Assembly (NCBI RefSeq): GCF_002160055.1
Contig: NZ_NFJV01000006.1
Location: 1 to 64,000, forward strand
Reading direction: 5' to 3'
Length of the DNA: 64,000 nt
DNA from: Mediterranea sp. An20
GTDB lineage: Bacteria; Bacteroidota; Bacteroidia; Bacteroidales; Bacteroidaceae
The position numbers were made by a program, and so were the translations under genes. Shown piece by piece: positions 39,237 through 47,988 of this stretch (position 1 is the stretch's first letter; every line of letters begins with the position of its first letter). The notes beneath the pieces are model-generated. The model worked only from the letters and a program-made list of their open reading frames with translations, searched no databases and was not told where the DNA came from.

Positions 39237-40748
39237 TTATATCCTCAGCACGCCTTTTTGCAGACCGAACTCGCGCCAGCGGCTGATAGGCCGTGCGTCG
39301 GGCAGTTGGGTGGAAGAGTTTTCTTCGAGATTCACCAGATAGTCGATGTAGGCAGCTATCATGGCGATGTTCTCCAACTCTTCGTTGTGCGTATTGTTGC
39401 GCACCAGCATCTTGGCGTTTTTGGCGATGAAGAGCGTATTGTATTCGCCGCGCACGAAGTCGGGCACGTGCATGATGCGCTTCAGATAAGCCAGGTTGGT
39501 CTTCAATCCTGTAATCTTATACTCGTAGAGTACGCGGCGCATGCGCTCGATGGCATATTGGCGGGTGGTGGCCCAGACGATGAGCTTGCCTATCATGGGG
39601 TCGTAATAGATAGGGATTTCATAGCCCTCGTAGACGTAGCTGTCGATGCGCACGCCGATGCCGTTAGGCTCGGTCAGTTGCTTGATGATGCCGGGCGAAG
39701 GCATAAAGTTGTTTTCCGTGTCTTCGGCGCAGATACGGCACTCGATGGCATGTCCGCGCTGGAAGAGCTCTTCCTGGTGCAGGTGCAGCACTTCATCGTT
39801 GGCAATGCGTATCTGTTCCTTTACCAAGTCCACGCCCATTACTTCTTCCGTGATGGGGTGTTCCACCTGCAGGCGGGTATTCATCTCCAAGAAGTAGAAA
39901 TGCCGGTTTTTGTCCACCAAGAATTCAATGGTACCTGCGCCGCTGTAATTTACAGCCTTGGCTGCGGCTACGGCCTTCTCGCCCATTTCGCGGCGCAGTT
40001 CTGGTGTCAGGAAGGGCGAAGGGCTTTCTTCCACAATCTTCTGGTTGCGGCGCTGCACAGAGCATTCGCGGTCGAAGAGGTGGATGACGTTGCCATGGTT
40101 ATCGCCCAATATCTGGAACTCGATGTGGTGCGGCTCCTCGACAAACTTCTCTAAGTAGACAGTATCATCGCCGAAGGACGACATTGATTCGGAGCGGGCG
40201 GTGTTGTATGCCTCGGCCACTTCGTCTTCGCTGTGGATGAGTCGCATACCCTTGCCCCCGCCGCCCATCGATGCCTTCAGCATGACGGGATACCCAATCT
40301 CGTTGCAGATGCGCACGGCTTCTTCCACACTTTGTAGCGGCTGTTCGGTGCCGGGCACTACGGGCACTCCGGCAGCAATCATGCGCTTGCGGGCAGCAAT
40401 CTTGTCGCCCATGGCCTCCATTGTTTCGGGTGCAGGGCCGATGAAGATGATGCCCTCTTCGCGGCAACGGCGGGCAAAGTCGGCATTTTCCGACAAGAAC
40501 CCGTAGCCCGGGTGGATAGCATCTGCACCGCAACGCTTGGCGGTGGCAATCACTTTTTCGATGTTCAGATAACTTTCTTTTGCCACGGCGGGTCCGATGC
40601 AATAGGCTTCGTCGGCATACGATACGTGGTGCGACGTGCGGTCGGCTTCGGAGAACACGGCGACGCTCAGTATTCCCATCTCACGGCAGGAACGCATCAC
40701 GCGCACGGCAATCTCGCCTCGGTTGGCAATCAATACTTTCTTAATCAT
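39237..40748 (-). CDS. accC: Biotin carboxylase subunit of acyl-CoA carboxylase
   Basis: The 503-residue ATP-grasp enzyme carboxylates biotin with bicarbonate and ATP. Seen are 'VLIANRGEIAVRVMRSCREMGI', 'AIHPGYGFLSENADFARRC', glycine-rich 'LKASMGGGGKGMRLIHSEDE' , 'RECSVQRRNQKIVEESPSP' and the catalytic 'YFLEMNTRLQVEHPITEEVMGVDLV' region (key: EMNTRLQVEH). The C-terminal 50 residues beyond the usual 450 ('ENIAMIAAYIDYLVNLEENSSTQLPDARP' in part) are an extension. It is first of three carboxylase genes and directly follows a cobalamin riboswitch with a 69-base gap. The symbol is by family; it could equally be called pccA. Confidence 0.94.
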   Translation of the reverse strand: MIKKVLIANRGEIAVRVMRSCREMGILSVAVFSEADRTSHHVSYADEAYCIGPAVAKESYLNIEKVIATAKRCGADAIHPGYGFLSENADFARRCREEGIIFIGPAPETMEAMGDKIAARKRMIAAGVPVVPGTEQPLQSVEEAVRICNEIGYPVMLKASMGGGGKGMRLIHSEDEVAEAYNTARSESMSSFGDDTVYLEKFVEEPHHIEFQILGDNHGNVIHLFDRECSVQRRNQKIVEESPSPFLTPELRREMGEKAVAAAKAVNYSGAGTIEFLVDKNRHFYFLEMNTRLQVEHPITEEVMGVDLVKEQIRIANDEVLHLHQEELFQRGHAIECRICAEDTENNFMPSPGIIKQLTEPNGIGVRIDSYVYEGYEIPIYYDPMIGKLIVWATTRQYAIERMRRVLYEYKITGLKTNLAYLKRIMHVPDFVRGEYNTLFIAKNAKMLVRNNTHNEELENIAMIAAYIDYLVNLEENSSTQLPDARPISRWREFGLQKGVLRI

Positions 40749-40773
40749 ATTTCAAATATGTTTTGGTTCAGTG

Positions 40774-40803
40774 CCGTCTTCCTAATCCCACGAGTAAAGA
40801 CGG
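40774..40803 (-). promoter_or_regulatory. Possible expression-platform hairpin of the cobalamin riboswitch
   Basis: CCGTCTT pairs with AAGACGG around a 16-base loop, between the riboswitch aptamer and the accC start. There is no U-run after it, which points to control of translation or of alternative pairing rather than termination. Confidence 0.4.
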
Positions 40804-40817
40804 TCGTTTCTTTGTTT

Positions 40818-41006
40818 CGCACAGGCAGGTCTTCTGACTGACTCCTAATCTTGAGGCCTTCCCGATGCTTTTTCCCGGAGGGGGCATCAGTGGCAAGCAG
40901 TGTCACGATATTGGCAGAGCTTCACAGCAGCGGGACTGTCCGGGAGTTGCACCCGGTTCCCTTTTAATCCGGAAAGCGGAAAGCTGTCCGGAACCTGTTT
41001 GCGGTG
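40818..41006 (-). ncRNA. Cobalamin (B12) riboswitch upstream of the acyl-CoA carboxylase genes
   Basis: Read on the minus strand, the conserved elements come in order: AAAAGGGAA, then GGTGCAACTCC, 'CAGTCCCGCTGCTGTGA', the B12 box GCCACTG (plus-strand 40888-40894), GGGAAGGC, and the closing GTCAGAAGACCTGCC near 40821-40840. This is the standard aptamer order. Family role: binding of adenosylcobalamin lowers expression of the downstream gene. The next gene on this strand is the biotin carboxylase, 70 bases away. Exact 5' and 3' limits are approximate. Confidence 0.95.
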
Positions 41007-41014
41007 CAAAGGTA
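41007..41014 (-). promoter_or_regulatory. -7 box for the riboswitch-controlled carboxylase operon
   Basis: TACCTTTG on the minus strand, followed by C, directly before the riboswitch. No clear upstream TTTG at normal spacing. Transcription would begin at the very 5' edge of the aptamer. Confidence 0.55.
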
Positions 41015-41177
41015 CTACTTATTATTTACATGCAGTTTTTTTGGCACATTTTTTCGCTTATTGTGCATAAAAAAGCTGTTTTATCTCAAAAAAAAGCAGG
41101 AACAATGTGAAGTTTGTCCCTGCCTTTCCTACTACATCCTTGTTGTAGCCTTATAGGTTGTTTTTACTTTTCCTTTT

Positions 41178-41318
41178 TCAAGCAACCGCTTGCTCCTGCT
41201 GAGCAAGCAGTTTTTGAAGTTTGCCGTTCAGTGTCTGGCACATAACGCCATTTCTCATCGCTTGGTAGCGTTTGATTTGATACTGCAATTTCAAAATTTC
41301 ATTTACGTTTTTTTTCAT
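41178..41318 (-). CDS. Small basic protein of 46 residues
   Basis: The frame starts MKKNVNEILKLQYQIKRYQA, continues with MRNGVMCQTLNGKLQKLLAQ and closes on a QEQAVA tail. The composition is amphipathic helical and basic, with a coherent codon pattern. Start (ATG at 41316-41318) is eight bases after A-rich sequence, and a strong hairpin GCTCCCG/CGGGAGC (41337-41355) lies in its leader. It lies between repeat element G and the carboxylase promoter on the same strand. I do not recognise a family. It could be a real small protein or a leader peptide. Confidence 0.6.
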   Translation of the reverse strand: MKKNVNEILKLQYQIKRYQAMRNGVMCQTLNGKLQKLLAQQEQAVA

Positions 41319-41374
41319 AATTCTTTGGTTTTTGTGCTCCCGCGTTTCGGGAGCCGGTTTAACATCTTTATATC

Positions 41375-41598
41375 AAAATGATTCAATCTTTTCTCTGTCA
41401 CTGGTTGCATGGCATTAATACCTTAACAGGGCTCTGATAGACAGATGATTACTTCTTATATATAATGAATCTGCTTCTTAGGGCTTGCGACGTTGCTTCT
41501 TATACCCTTGAGTTTTGTTTCTTAAGGTTTGGAAGTCCGTACTTGCAAGCTGTCGGGCATTAATGCCATTAAATGGTTCAAAATTTCAAATCACTTTG
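41375..41598 (+). repeat. Dispersed 22-bp-unit intergenic element, copy G (with inverted-repeat ends)
   Basis: Left end AAAATGATTCAATCTTTT and right end CAAAGTGATTTGAAATTT (read inward from the right edge) resemble the GAAGTGATTTAAACTTTC ends of copies A and D. The box is 41453-41468 (TTCTTATATATAATGA); units of 22 bp are 41469-41490, 41491-41512 and 41513-41534, with repeated TGCTTCTTA and the last ending TTTGGAA. It lies between the divergent 46-residue and transglutaminase genes. Confidence 0.75.
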
Positions 41599-41621
41599 TC
41601 TGCTTTCTCTTATTAACGCTG

Positions 41622-41629
41622 CAAAGGTA
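41622..41629 (-). promoter_or_regulatory. -7 box upstream of element G and the 46-residue gene
   Basis: TACCTTTG followed by C on the minus strand. If used, the transcript would run through element G before reaching the small gene. No clear second box. Confidence 0.45.
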
Positions 41630-41746
41630 CAAATTGTTTTCGGAAAACATGTTTTATAACATAAAAAATGCGTGCTCTTTTGTTTTTTTTTAGAATTGAG
41701 TGCTCTTTTCACCTTAATATATTACGTTTATGTGAAGATAAACCAG

Positions 41747-41754
41747 TATATTTG
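41747..41754 (+). promoter_or_regulatory. -7 box for the transglutaminase lipoprotein gene
   Basis: TATATTTG matches TAnnTTTG; the upstream box is weak (GTTT with a short spacer). The start codon is 29 bases downstream. Confidence 0.5.
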
Positions 41755-41782
41755 TCCGGTTATAATTTAAAAATTCAGTAGT

Positions 41783-44482
41783 ATGAGAAGAATCATGGTT
41801 TCTCTCCTCGGGCTTTGCTGTCTGGCGGCTTTTCTGGTGTCGTGTGGCGGAAATGCCCATTTCATTACCGATGAATCCTATCGCGCCCAAGTGGAGCGGG
41901 ATTTCGAGCAGAAAAAGTCGCAATTGCCTCATGGCAATCTTTTTGCCGTGTTCGACACGAACCTCACTCCTTATGAGCGTGAGGCATTGCAGTTCCTTTA
42001 TGCCTACATGCCCTTGCCTGACGTGGCAGATTTTCCGGGCGAGTTTTTCCTGGCCAATGTCCATGCTTCGCAACAGGCTGCGGCAGAGATGCCTTGGGGT
42101 AAAAAGGTGCCTGAACTGTTGTTCCGGCATTTTGTGCTTCCGTTGCGCATTAACAACGAGAAACTGGACAGTGCGCGTATCGTCTTCTACGGCGAACTGA
42201 AGGATCGTGTGAAAAATCTATCCATGTCCGATGCCATCTTGGAAGTAAACCATTGGTGCCATGAGAAAGCGGTCTATCAGCCCAGCGATGCCCGTACCAG
42301 CTCTCCGCAGGCTACGGTACGTACTGCTTTCGGACGTTGCGGCGAGGAGTCTACTCTGTTGGTGGCCGCTTTGCGTTCGGTAGGCATTCCGGCACGTCAG
42401 GTCTACACGCCCCGCTGGGCACATACCGACGATAACCATGCTTGGGTAGAAGCCTGGGCCGATGGAGAATGGCACTTCCTGGGGGCTTGCGAGCCCGAAC
42501 CCGTGCTCGACCTGGGCTGGTTCAATGCGCCTGCCAGCCGTGGCATGCTGATGCACACGGACGTGTTCGGCCGTTACAACGGACCTGAAGAAATAATGTC
42601 CGAGAACCCCAACCTCACCGAAATCAACATCACGGAGAATTACGCGCCCATAGCCTCTGCCAAGGTATTGGTGACCGATGCAGAAGGCAAGCCTGTAGCG
42701 GATGCGTGCGTGGAATTCAAGATTTACAACTATGGTGAATTCTATACCGTAGGTACCAAGTACACCGCTGCCGACGGCACTTGCAGCTTGAGTGCCGGCC
42801 TGGGCGACATGCTGGTCTGGGCATCGAAAGACGGACGCTTCGGCTTTGCCAAAGTATCGTTCGGCAAGCAGCAGGAACTGACCGTGAAACTGGATAAACA
42901 GGAAGGAGACCTCTTTGCAGAAGACATAGACATTGTACCGCCGGTGGAGAATGCCCACTTGCCTGAGGTGACACCCGAACAACGAGCCGAAAACGACCGC
43001 CGTATGCAGCAAGAAGACTCCATACGCAACGCCTACACGGCTACATTCTTCCACGATGACAAGGCACGCGAGTTTGTCGCCACGCTCACCGGACTGAAAC
43101 CGGAAGAGGCCGACCTGGCTGCCAAATACTTGGTACAATCATGCGGCAATCATGAAACCCTCACCCGCTTTCTTACCATGGCCTCCAACGAAGGGAAAGC
43201 TTCGCTGGCTGTAAGCTTGTTGGGAAGAAACTCGCTTTCCACCAAAGACCTGCGAGACATCAGTTACGATGTGTTGTTGGACAATTTCCTGAACACCCCC
43301 GATGTAAAGACCGACCGCTATATCAGCGACCTGCTGAGTCCGCGCGTGTCCATTGAAGGTCTGGTGCCTTACAAGGCTTTCTTCCAGACTAACATCAACG
43401 GCGACCTGGCCGATACGTTCCGCCAACAGCCTCAACGACTGGTGGAATGGTGCAAGGACTCTATTGCCATTCATGACGAGCTGAACACGCAGGGTATGCC
43501 CATGTCGCCCATCGGTGTATGGAAAGCACGTGTAGCCGACCGTCTCTCGCGCGACGTATTCTTCGTTTCCGTAGCCCGCAGCCTGGGCATCCCGGCTTGG
43601 AAAGACGAGGTGACGGGCAAAGTGCGTTACCAAGACCTCACCGGCCGTGATGGCAAGAAGAACGGGACCATTTACGATGTGGACTTCGAACGAGGCTCCG
43701 CACAAGAAGTCCCGCCCACAGGTCTGCTGTCTGCCACTTACAAGCCGACGCCCGTATTGGACGACCCCAAGTATTACTCCCACTTCTCCATGTCTAAGTG
43801 TGTGGACGGCCGGTTGCAGTTGCAGAACTATGACGAGAATTCAGCCGTGTGGTCCACTCTCCTGAAGACTCCGCGCGCCGTTCCCGAAGGTTACTACGTG
43901 ATGGTGACCGGCACACGACTGGCTAATGGCGGCGTACTAGCCCACATCAGCTCGTTCAACATTGAGGCAGGCAAGTCCACGTGCATTCCGTTGCAGATGC
44001 GCGAAAGCAAGGACGAAATCCAAGTCATCGGTAGCTTTAATTCCGAGACACTCTTCACGCCCCTGGATGGCGGAAAACCCGCAGCAGAACCGATGAGTTT
44101 CCTGGCAGCCTGCGGACGCGGCTACTACGTGGTGGGCATCCTCGGCCCGGGACAAGAACCCACGAACCATGCTTTGAAGGACATTGCCAAGCTGAACAAA
44201 GACTTGGAGGCTTGGGGACGCAAAATGGTACTGCTCTTTCCCGACGAAACGCAGTATAAGAAATATCATGAGAAAGACTTCCCCGGTCTGCCGTCTACCA
44301 TCATCTATGGTTTCGACACGCATGGGGCCGCCGAACAGATAGCCCGTGAGATGAAGTTGCGCAATAAGAGTTCATTGCCTATCTTCATCATCACCGATAC
44401 GTTCAACCGTGTAGTCTTCGTATCACAGGGCTATACCATCGGGTTAGGTGAGCAGTTAATGCGTACCGTCAGAGGTTTGTAA
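41783..44482 (+). CDS. Transglutaminase-domain lipoprotein with C-terminal thioredoxin-like region
   Basis: The 899-residue protein has a lipobox LVSC (Cys21). The transglutaminase core lies near 150-250: Cys186 in 'RTAFGRCGEESTLLVAALRS', His219 in 'HTDDNHAWVEAWADGEWHF' and 'GACEPEPVLDLGWFNAP' in the place of the third catalytic element. Ig- or CNA-like beta domains follow ('APIASAKVLVTDAEGKPVADACVEF' type, about 285-370). The last 130 residues ('YYVVGILGPGQEPTNHALKD', 'KMVLLFPDETQYKKY', 'LPIFIITDTFNRVVFVSQGY') look like a thioredoxin fold without CxxC. Such proteins may act as peptidases or crosslinkers in the envelope; the substrate is unknown. Its 3' end overlaps cutC (-) by 14 bases. Confidence 0.85.
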   Translation: MRRIMVSLLGLCCLAAFLVSCGGNAHFITDESYRAQVERDFEQKKSQLPHGNLFAVFDTNLTPYEREALQFLYAYMPLPDVADFPGEFFLANVHASQQAAAEMPWGKKVPELLFRHFVLPLRINNEKLDSARIVFYGELKDRVKNLSMSDAILEVNHWCHEKAVYQPSDARTSSPQATVRTAFGRCGEESTLLVAALRSVGIPARQVYTPRWAHTDDNHAWVEAWADGEWHFLGACEPEPVLDLGWFNAPASRGMLMHTDVFGRYNGPEEIMSENPNLTEINITENYAPIASAKVLVTDAEGKPVADACVEFKIYNYGEFYTVGTKYTAADGTCSLSAGLGDMLVWASKDGRFGFAKVSFGKQQELTVKLDKQEGDLFAEDIDIVPPVENAHLPEVTPEQRAENDRRMQQEDSIRNAYTATFFHDDKAREFVATLTGLKPEEADLAAKYLVQSCGNHETLTRFLTMASNEGKASLAVSLLGRNSLSTKDLRDISYDVLLDNFLNTPDVKTDRYISDLLSPRVSIEGLVPYKAFFQTNINGDLADTFRQQPQRLVEWCKDSIAIHDELNTQGMPMSPIGVWKARVADRLSRDVFFVSVARSLGIPAWKDEVTGKVRYQDLTGRDGKKNGTIYDVDFERGSAQEVPPTGLLSATYKPTPVLDDPKYYSHFSMSKCVDGRLQLQNYDENSAVWSTLLKTPRAVPEGYYVMVTGTRLANGGVLAHISSFNIEAGKSTCIPLQMRESKDEIQVIGSFNSETLFTPLDGGKPAAEPMSFLAACGRGYYVVGILGPGQEPTNHALKDIAKLNKDLEAWGRKMVLLFPDETQYKKYHEKDFPGLPSTIIYGFDTHGAAEQIAREMKLRNKSSLPIFIITDTFNRVVFVSQGYTIGLGEQLMRTVRGL

Positions 44483-45221
44483 GTGCTTTGATGGTGCGTG
44501 TCACCCTTTCGGCCGTAGTCACAGGGCGGGAGTACTCAGAGATGTGTACGGTTCCGCCCATTGAAACGGCTTCATTGCGGTATTGCATGCAACTGGTCAC
44601 TTCCTCGCGGGCAGAGAAGTGAAATTCATGGATGCCCGTTTCGTGTGCAATACGTGCAATATTCTTTTCATTCACTCCACAGCCGGCGAGCAGAGTAATA
44701 CGTTCGCCGGCTTTCTTTTGCAGTTCCTTCAGGAAAGGAATGCCTTGTTCGGCGTTGGGTTGCTGGCCCGAGGTGAGAATGCGGTTGCAGCCCAGGGCAA
44801 TAATGTCTTCCAGAGCTTTCAGAGGATTACGACATACATCGAATGCACGGTGGAAAGTGACGGACATGCCTTCAGAAGCTTCCATCAGGCGTTCCATCAG
44901 CGGGAGGTCAACATCTCCTTCGGACGTGAGGCAGCCGAACACTACACCGTCAGCACCCAGTTGGCGGGCATTTTCAATATCTTTCAGCATGATGCGCTGT
45001 TCCAGCGGTGAGTAGAGAAAGTCGCCTCCACGTGGACGAATGATGACGTGCAGACGGGTAGAAGTCAATACGTCGCGGGCTGTGACTATGTCGCCGTATG
45101 AAGGGGTAGTTCCTCCTTCGGGAATGCCGGCGCAGAGTTCTACGCGATGGGCTCCTCCGGCTTGGGCAGCCAGACAACTCTCGACAGAGTTGGCACAGAT
45201 TTCAAACAGATAGTTTTCCAT
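44469..45221 (-). CDS. cutC: CutC family protein
   Basis: The 250-residue TIM-barrel protein starts 'EICANSVESCLAAQAGGAHRVELCAGIPEGGTTPSYG' (key: GAHRVELC, EGGxTPS), with 'HVIIRPRGGDFLYSP', 'GADGVVFGCLTSEGDVD', 'TFHRAFDVCRNPLKALE' and 'GCNRILTSGQQPNAEQGI'. The family was named for copper tolerance in E. coli, but direct copper function is doubtful and the enzyme activity is not settled. It is a lone minus-strand gene after rny, separated from it by a hairpin at 45255-45321. Confidence 0.92.
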   Translation of the reverse strand: MENYLFEICANSVESCLAAQAGGAHRVELCAGIPEGGTTPSYGDIVTARDVLTSTRLHVIIRPRGGDFLYSPLEQRIMLKDIENARQLGADGVVFGCLTSEGDVDLPLMERLMEASEGMSVTFHRAFDVCRNPLKALEDIIALGCNRILTSGQQPNAEQGIPFLKELQKKAGERITLLAGCGVNEKNIARIAHETGIHEFHFSAREEVTSCMQYRNEAVSMGGTVHISEYSRPVTTAERVTRTIKALTNL

Positions 45222-45254
45222 ATTGATAAGAGTTTTGAGGGTGAAATAAATAAA

Positions 45255-45321
45255 GGCACGGATTATGCGGAATTTACGGATAAATCAATAAGCATCCGCG
45301 TAAATCCACGTAATCCGCGCC
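45255..45321. terminator. Long imperfect palindrome after rny, probable terminator/dispersed repeat
   Basis: GGCACGGATTATGCGGA and the inverse complement of 45305-45321 pair over about 27 positions with few mismatches (outer GGC.CGGATTA / TAATCCG.GCC, inner TTTACGGAT / ATCCGCGTAAA), with a short A/T loop. T-rich sequence on the minus strand follows. It separates rny from cutC on the minus strand. Confidence 0.65.
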
Positions 45322-45344
45322 TCTTATATACTATATAATATATT

Positions 45345-46883
45345 TTACTTGGCGTAGCTCACCGCACGCGTTTCGCGGATAACGGTAATCTTCACCTGAC
45401 CGGGATAGGTCATTTCGTCTTGAATCTTTTTCGCTATTTCAGCAGAGAGATTCTCCGTCTGCTTGTCGTCAATCTTGTCTGCACCTACGATGACACGCAA
45501 CTCGCGACCAGCCTGGATAGCGTAAGTCTTCGTAACGCCCGGGTAGGACATGGCAAGCTGTTCAAGGTCGTTCAGACGTTTGATGTAAGCCTCCACAATC
45601 TCGCGGCGGGCACCGGGGCGGGCACCGGAGATAGCGTCACACACCTGTACGATAGGTGCCAGCAGACTGCTCATTTCGATTTCGTCGTGGTGCGCACCAA
45701 TGGCGTTGCAGATGTCAGGCTTTTCCTTAAACTTCTCGGCCAGTTTCATGCCATAGAGAGCGTGCGGCAGTTCAGGCTCCTCATCGGGCACCTTGCCTAT
45801 ATCGTGCAGCAGGCCGGCACGTTTGGCTTTCTTGGGATTCAGCCCCAGTTCAGAAGCCATTACGGCACAGAGGTTCGCTGTCTCGCGGGCGTGTTGCAAG
45901 AGGTTCTGTCCATAGCTTGAGCGGTACTTCATTTTGCCGATGATGCGAATCAGCTCGGGATGCAGCCCGTGAATGCCCAAGTCGATGGTGGTGCGTTTGC
46001 CGGTCTCGATGATTTCTTCCTCTACCTGCTTGCGCACTTTGGCTACTACCTCTTCGATGCGGGCAGGGTGGATGCGTCCGTCGGTTACCAGCTGGTGCAA
46101 CGCCAGGCGTGCTATTTCGCGGCGTACGGGGTCGAAAGCTGAAAGCACGATAGCTTCGGGTGTGTCGTCCACCACGATTTCCACGCCGGTGGCAGCTTCG
46201 AGGGCGCGGATATTACGTCCTTCGCGTCCGATGATGCGCCCCTTGATTTCGTCCGACTCAATGTGGAATACGGTGACGGAGTTTTCAATAGCCGTTTCCG
46301 TTGCCACGCGTTGTATGGTTTGTATGACGATGCGTTTGGCTTCTTTGCTGGCAGTCATCTTGGCATCGTCCATGATATCGTTGATGTAGGATTGTGCTTC
46401 GGTTTTTGCTTCTTCTTTCAAGGATTCAATCATACGTTCCTTGGCTTCTTCGGCAGAGAGCCCGGAGATGGCCTCCAGCTTTTCTATTTCCTGGCGTTGC
46501 AGGTGTTCCAGTTCTTCTTTTTTCTTGTCAATGATATCCAACTGGGCTTCCAAGTTTTCCTTGATAGCTTCGGCTTCCTGCTTTTTGCGCTGTACTTCTT
46601 CATTGCGTTGGTTCAACACCATTTCGCGTTGTTTCAGTTTGTTTTCTGCCTGTTGGATTTTCTGGTTGCGGGCAGCTACTTCTTTTTCCAGTTCGGCTTT
46701 CTTGTCGAGGAATTTGCCTTTCACTTCCAGCAGTTTGTTTTTCTTCATGACTTCCGCCTCTGTCTCAGCCTCTTTCAGGATGGCCTCGTATTTGGACTTG
46801 AGCCCGTATCGGAAGAATACGTAAGCTCCCAATCCTCCGACGATGAGGCAGGCAACTGATACTAATATTGAAACTACGTCCAT
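45345..46883 (-). CDS. rny: Ribonuclease Y
   Basis: RNase Y is a membrane-anchored endoribonuclease that starts mRNA decay. The 512 residues have an N-terminal membrane segment ('[21 protein letters not shown]'), a long charged coiled coil (about 30-200), a KH domain '[20 protein letters not shown]', and an HD domain with '[20 protein letters not shown]', '[23 protein letters not shown]' in part and '[13 protein letters not shown]'. Length fits the family. It lies downstream of zapA with a terminator-like hairpin between, so it may have its own promoter. Confidence 0.96.
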   Translation of the reverse strand: MDVVSILVSVACLIVGGLGAYVFFRYGLKSKYEAILKEAETEAEVMKKNKLLEVKGKFLDKKAELEKEVAARNQKIQQAENKLKQREMVLNQRNEEVQRKKQEAEAIKENLEAQLDIIDKKKEELEHLQRQEIEKLEAISGLSAEEAKERMIESLKEEAKTEAQSYINDIMDDAKMTASKEAKRIVIQTIQRVATETAIENSVTVFHIESDEIKGRIIGREGRNIRALEAATGVEIVVDDTPEAIVLSAFDPVRREIARLALHQLVTDGRIHPARIEEVVAKVRKQVEEEIIETGKRTTIDLGIHGLHPELIRIIGKMKYRSSYGQNLLQHARETANLCAVMASELGLNPKKAKRAGLLHDIGKVPDEEPELPHALYGMKLAEKFKEKPDICNAIGAHHDEIEMSSLLAPIVQVCDAISGARPGARREIVEAYIKRLNDLEQLAMSYPGVTKTYAIQAGRELRVIVGADKIDDKQTENLSAEIAKKIQDEMTYPGQVKITVIRETRAVSYAK

Positions 46884-46907
46884 TTTTATTAATTATTTAA
46901 TGTATTA

Positions 46908-46962
46908 AAAATAAAAAACACTGCCCGAACCTCTCTCTTGCCGGAGGGAGGCCCAAACAGTG
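46908..46962 (-). terminator. Intrinsic terminator after zapA
   Basis: On the minus strand CACTG pairs with CAGTG and, inside, GCCTCCCTCC with GAGAGAGG-type sequence around GGCAA, followed by TTTTTTATTTTT (plus 46908-46918). The segment between zapA and this hairpin is short (about 47 bases). A 6S-like RNA is sometimes encoded after zapA in other bacteria, but I see too little space for one here. Confidence 0.75.
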
Positions 46963-47009
46963 CGTGATTTGTTTCCTTTTCTCTTCGGAACCTTTTCCGT
47001 GTGTGGCGC

Positions 47010-47303
47010 CTATGTCGTTTCTTTGAAATGGGCATCGAGCACTTCGGTCAGTTCTTTTATTTTGTTCGTATAAGGTTCGGTATCGTTCCGTTCCTTCTGG
47101 TCCTGCATTTGGAGTGAAAGCTCGAAAGCGGTGATGGCCATCACTTTTTCGGGCGACATCTCCGGGTGTTCCAGTTGGTTGCGGTTGAACCTTATGTTGA
47201 CCTGTTTGGCGGCTTCTCTCACAATCTCCTCGTCTTTCCGGTCGATGAAGACGGGGTAGGTGGTTCCTGCCAGATTCAGGTTGATTCTTATCTTATCGTT
47301 CAT
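47010..47303 (-). CDS. zapA: Cell division protein ZapA
   Basis: A 97-residue protein with the ZapA pattern: N-terminal beta part 'KIRINLNLAGTTYPVFIDRKDEEIVREAAKQVN' (key: REAAKQVN) and a C-terminal coiled helix 'KVMAITAFELSLQMQDQKERND'. ZapA binds and bundles FtsZ at the division ring. It follows the 97-residue coiled-coil gene after 22 bases, and both share the promoter at 47643-47673. Confidence 0.88.
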   Translation of the reverse strand: MNDKIRINLNLAGTTYPVFIDRKDEEIVREAAKQVNIRFNRNQLEHPEMSPEKVMAITAFELSLQMQDQKERNDTEPYTNKIKELTEVLDAHFKETT

Positions 47304-47325
47304 ACATCTTCTTCTCTTTCCGTTG

Positions 47326-47619
47326 TTATTCGTTCAGCAAAGCGATGCATTTATCCACTTCACGCACAAGTTTCGACAGTCTCAGCTTGGTTTCTTTCAC
47401 ATCGTTTCCGTCCAAACTGATGGCCGTGGCTGTCTTCAAGTCGGTGTAGCGTTGTGCCAGTTCATCGAAGTCTGCCTGTAAATTTCGCCTGGCTTCTTCC
47501 GCTTCGTCTATCTGTCTGCGGAGTTCAGCGTTTTCGCGCCGTTGCTCTTCGTGCAGGTAGATGAGGTGTCTGAGCCGTGTTTCAAAGGCATTTAAAAGTT
47601 GCTTTCCTTCGTCTGTCAT
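47326..47619 (-). CDS. Small coiled-coil protein encoded with zapA
   Basis: The 97 residues are almost all charged helix: 'LLNAFETRLRHLIYLHEEQRRENAELRRQIDEAEEARRN' in part (heptad leucine/alanine pattern), then 'TDLKTATAISLDGNDVKETKLRLSKLVREVDKCIALL'-type helix. The position directly before zapA suggests a partner in the divisome, comparable in size and shape to ZapB, but sequence identity to ZapB is not evident. The start at 47619 is well placed for the upstream promoter. Confidence 0.75.
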   Translation of the reverse strand: MTDEGKQLLNAFETRLRHLIYLHEEQRRENAELRRQIDEAEEARRNLQADFDELAQRYTDLKTATAISLDGNDVKETKLRLSKLVREVDKCIALLNE

Positions 47620-47642
47620 AGCTACTCCGCCAAAAATTCACA

Positions 47643-47673
47643 CAAATATACAATTTACCTGCATATTACAAAA
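47643..47673 (-). promoter_or_regulatory. Bacteroides-type promoter for the coiled-coil/zapA operon
   Basis: On the minus strand TTTG (47670-47673) is followed after 19 bases by TATATTTG (47643-47650). The start codon is 24 bases downstream. Both boxes match the consensus. Confidence 0.82.
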
Positions 47674-47988
47674 ATTTTTCAGGAAAAAACCGCATTTTGT
47701 ACCGCATTTTTCTATTTTTTCTCTGCTTCGGGGCTTATTTCCGCCTTTTTTCGTCTATTTTTCTCCTGCGTTTTGTGTGGATGCAGGCAACCGGACAACA
47801 GGCTGTCTTTTATGTGGTGGAGGAGGAGAAGAAATATCGGACAGAGATGTCTGTTGTACAAATCCTGTTGGGTGGTATGGGAGAAGTTGTTTCGTTGTCC
47901 GTTGTGTTTCTTCTTTTTTCTTCTTCTTTTTCGTCACAGGATGCCTGGCGCGTACTTATTCCCATGTTCTTGATGTTCAGTGAGTTTT
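47674..47988. other. Gene-free stretch between the zapA promoter and repeat element H
   Basis: T-rich on the plus strand. A plus-strand frame of 106 codons (47697-48017) has a membrane-like composition but runs into the repeat element, has no promoter or recognisable family, and is not called. I see no RNA or site that I can support. Confidence 0.4.

Noticed and set aside
41259..41275. CATCGCTTGGTAGCG as another repeat unit
   Set aside because: It lies inside the 46-residue gene, has no box beside it and no second unit at 22 bp.
46884..47009. 6S RNA between zapA and rny
   Set aside because: Only about 126 bases are available and the visible structure is a compact hairpin with a U-run, better explained as the zapA terminator.
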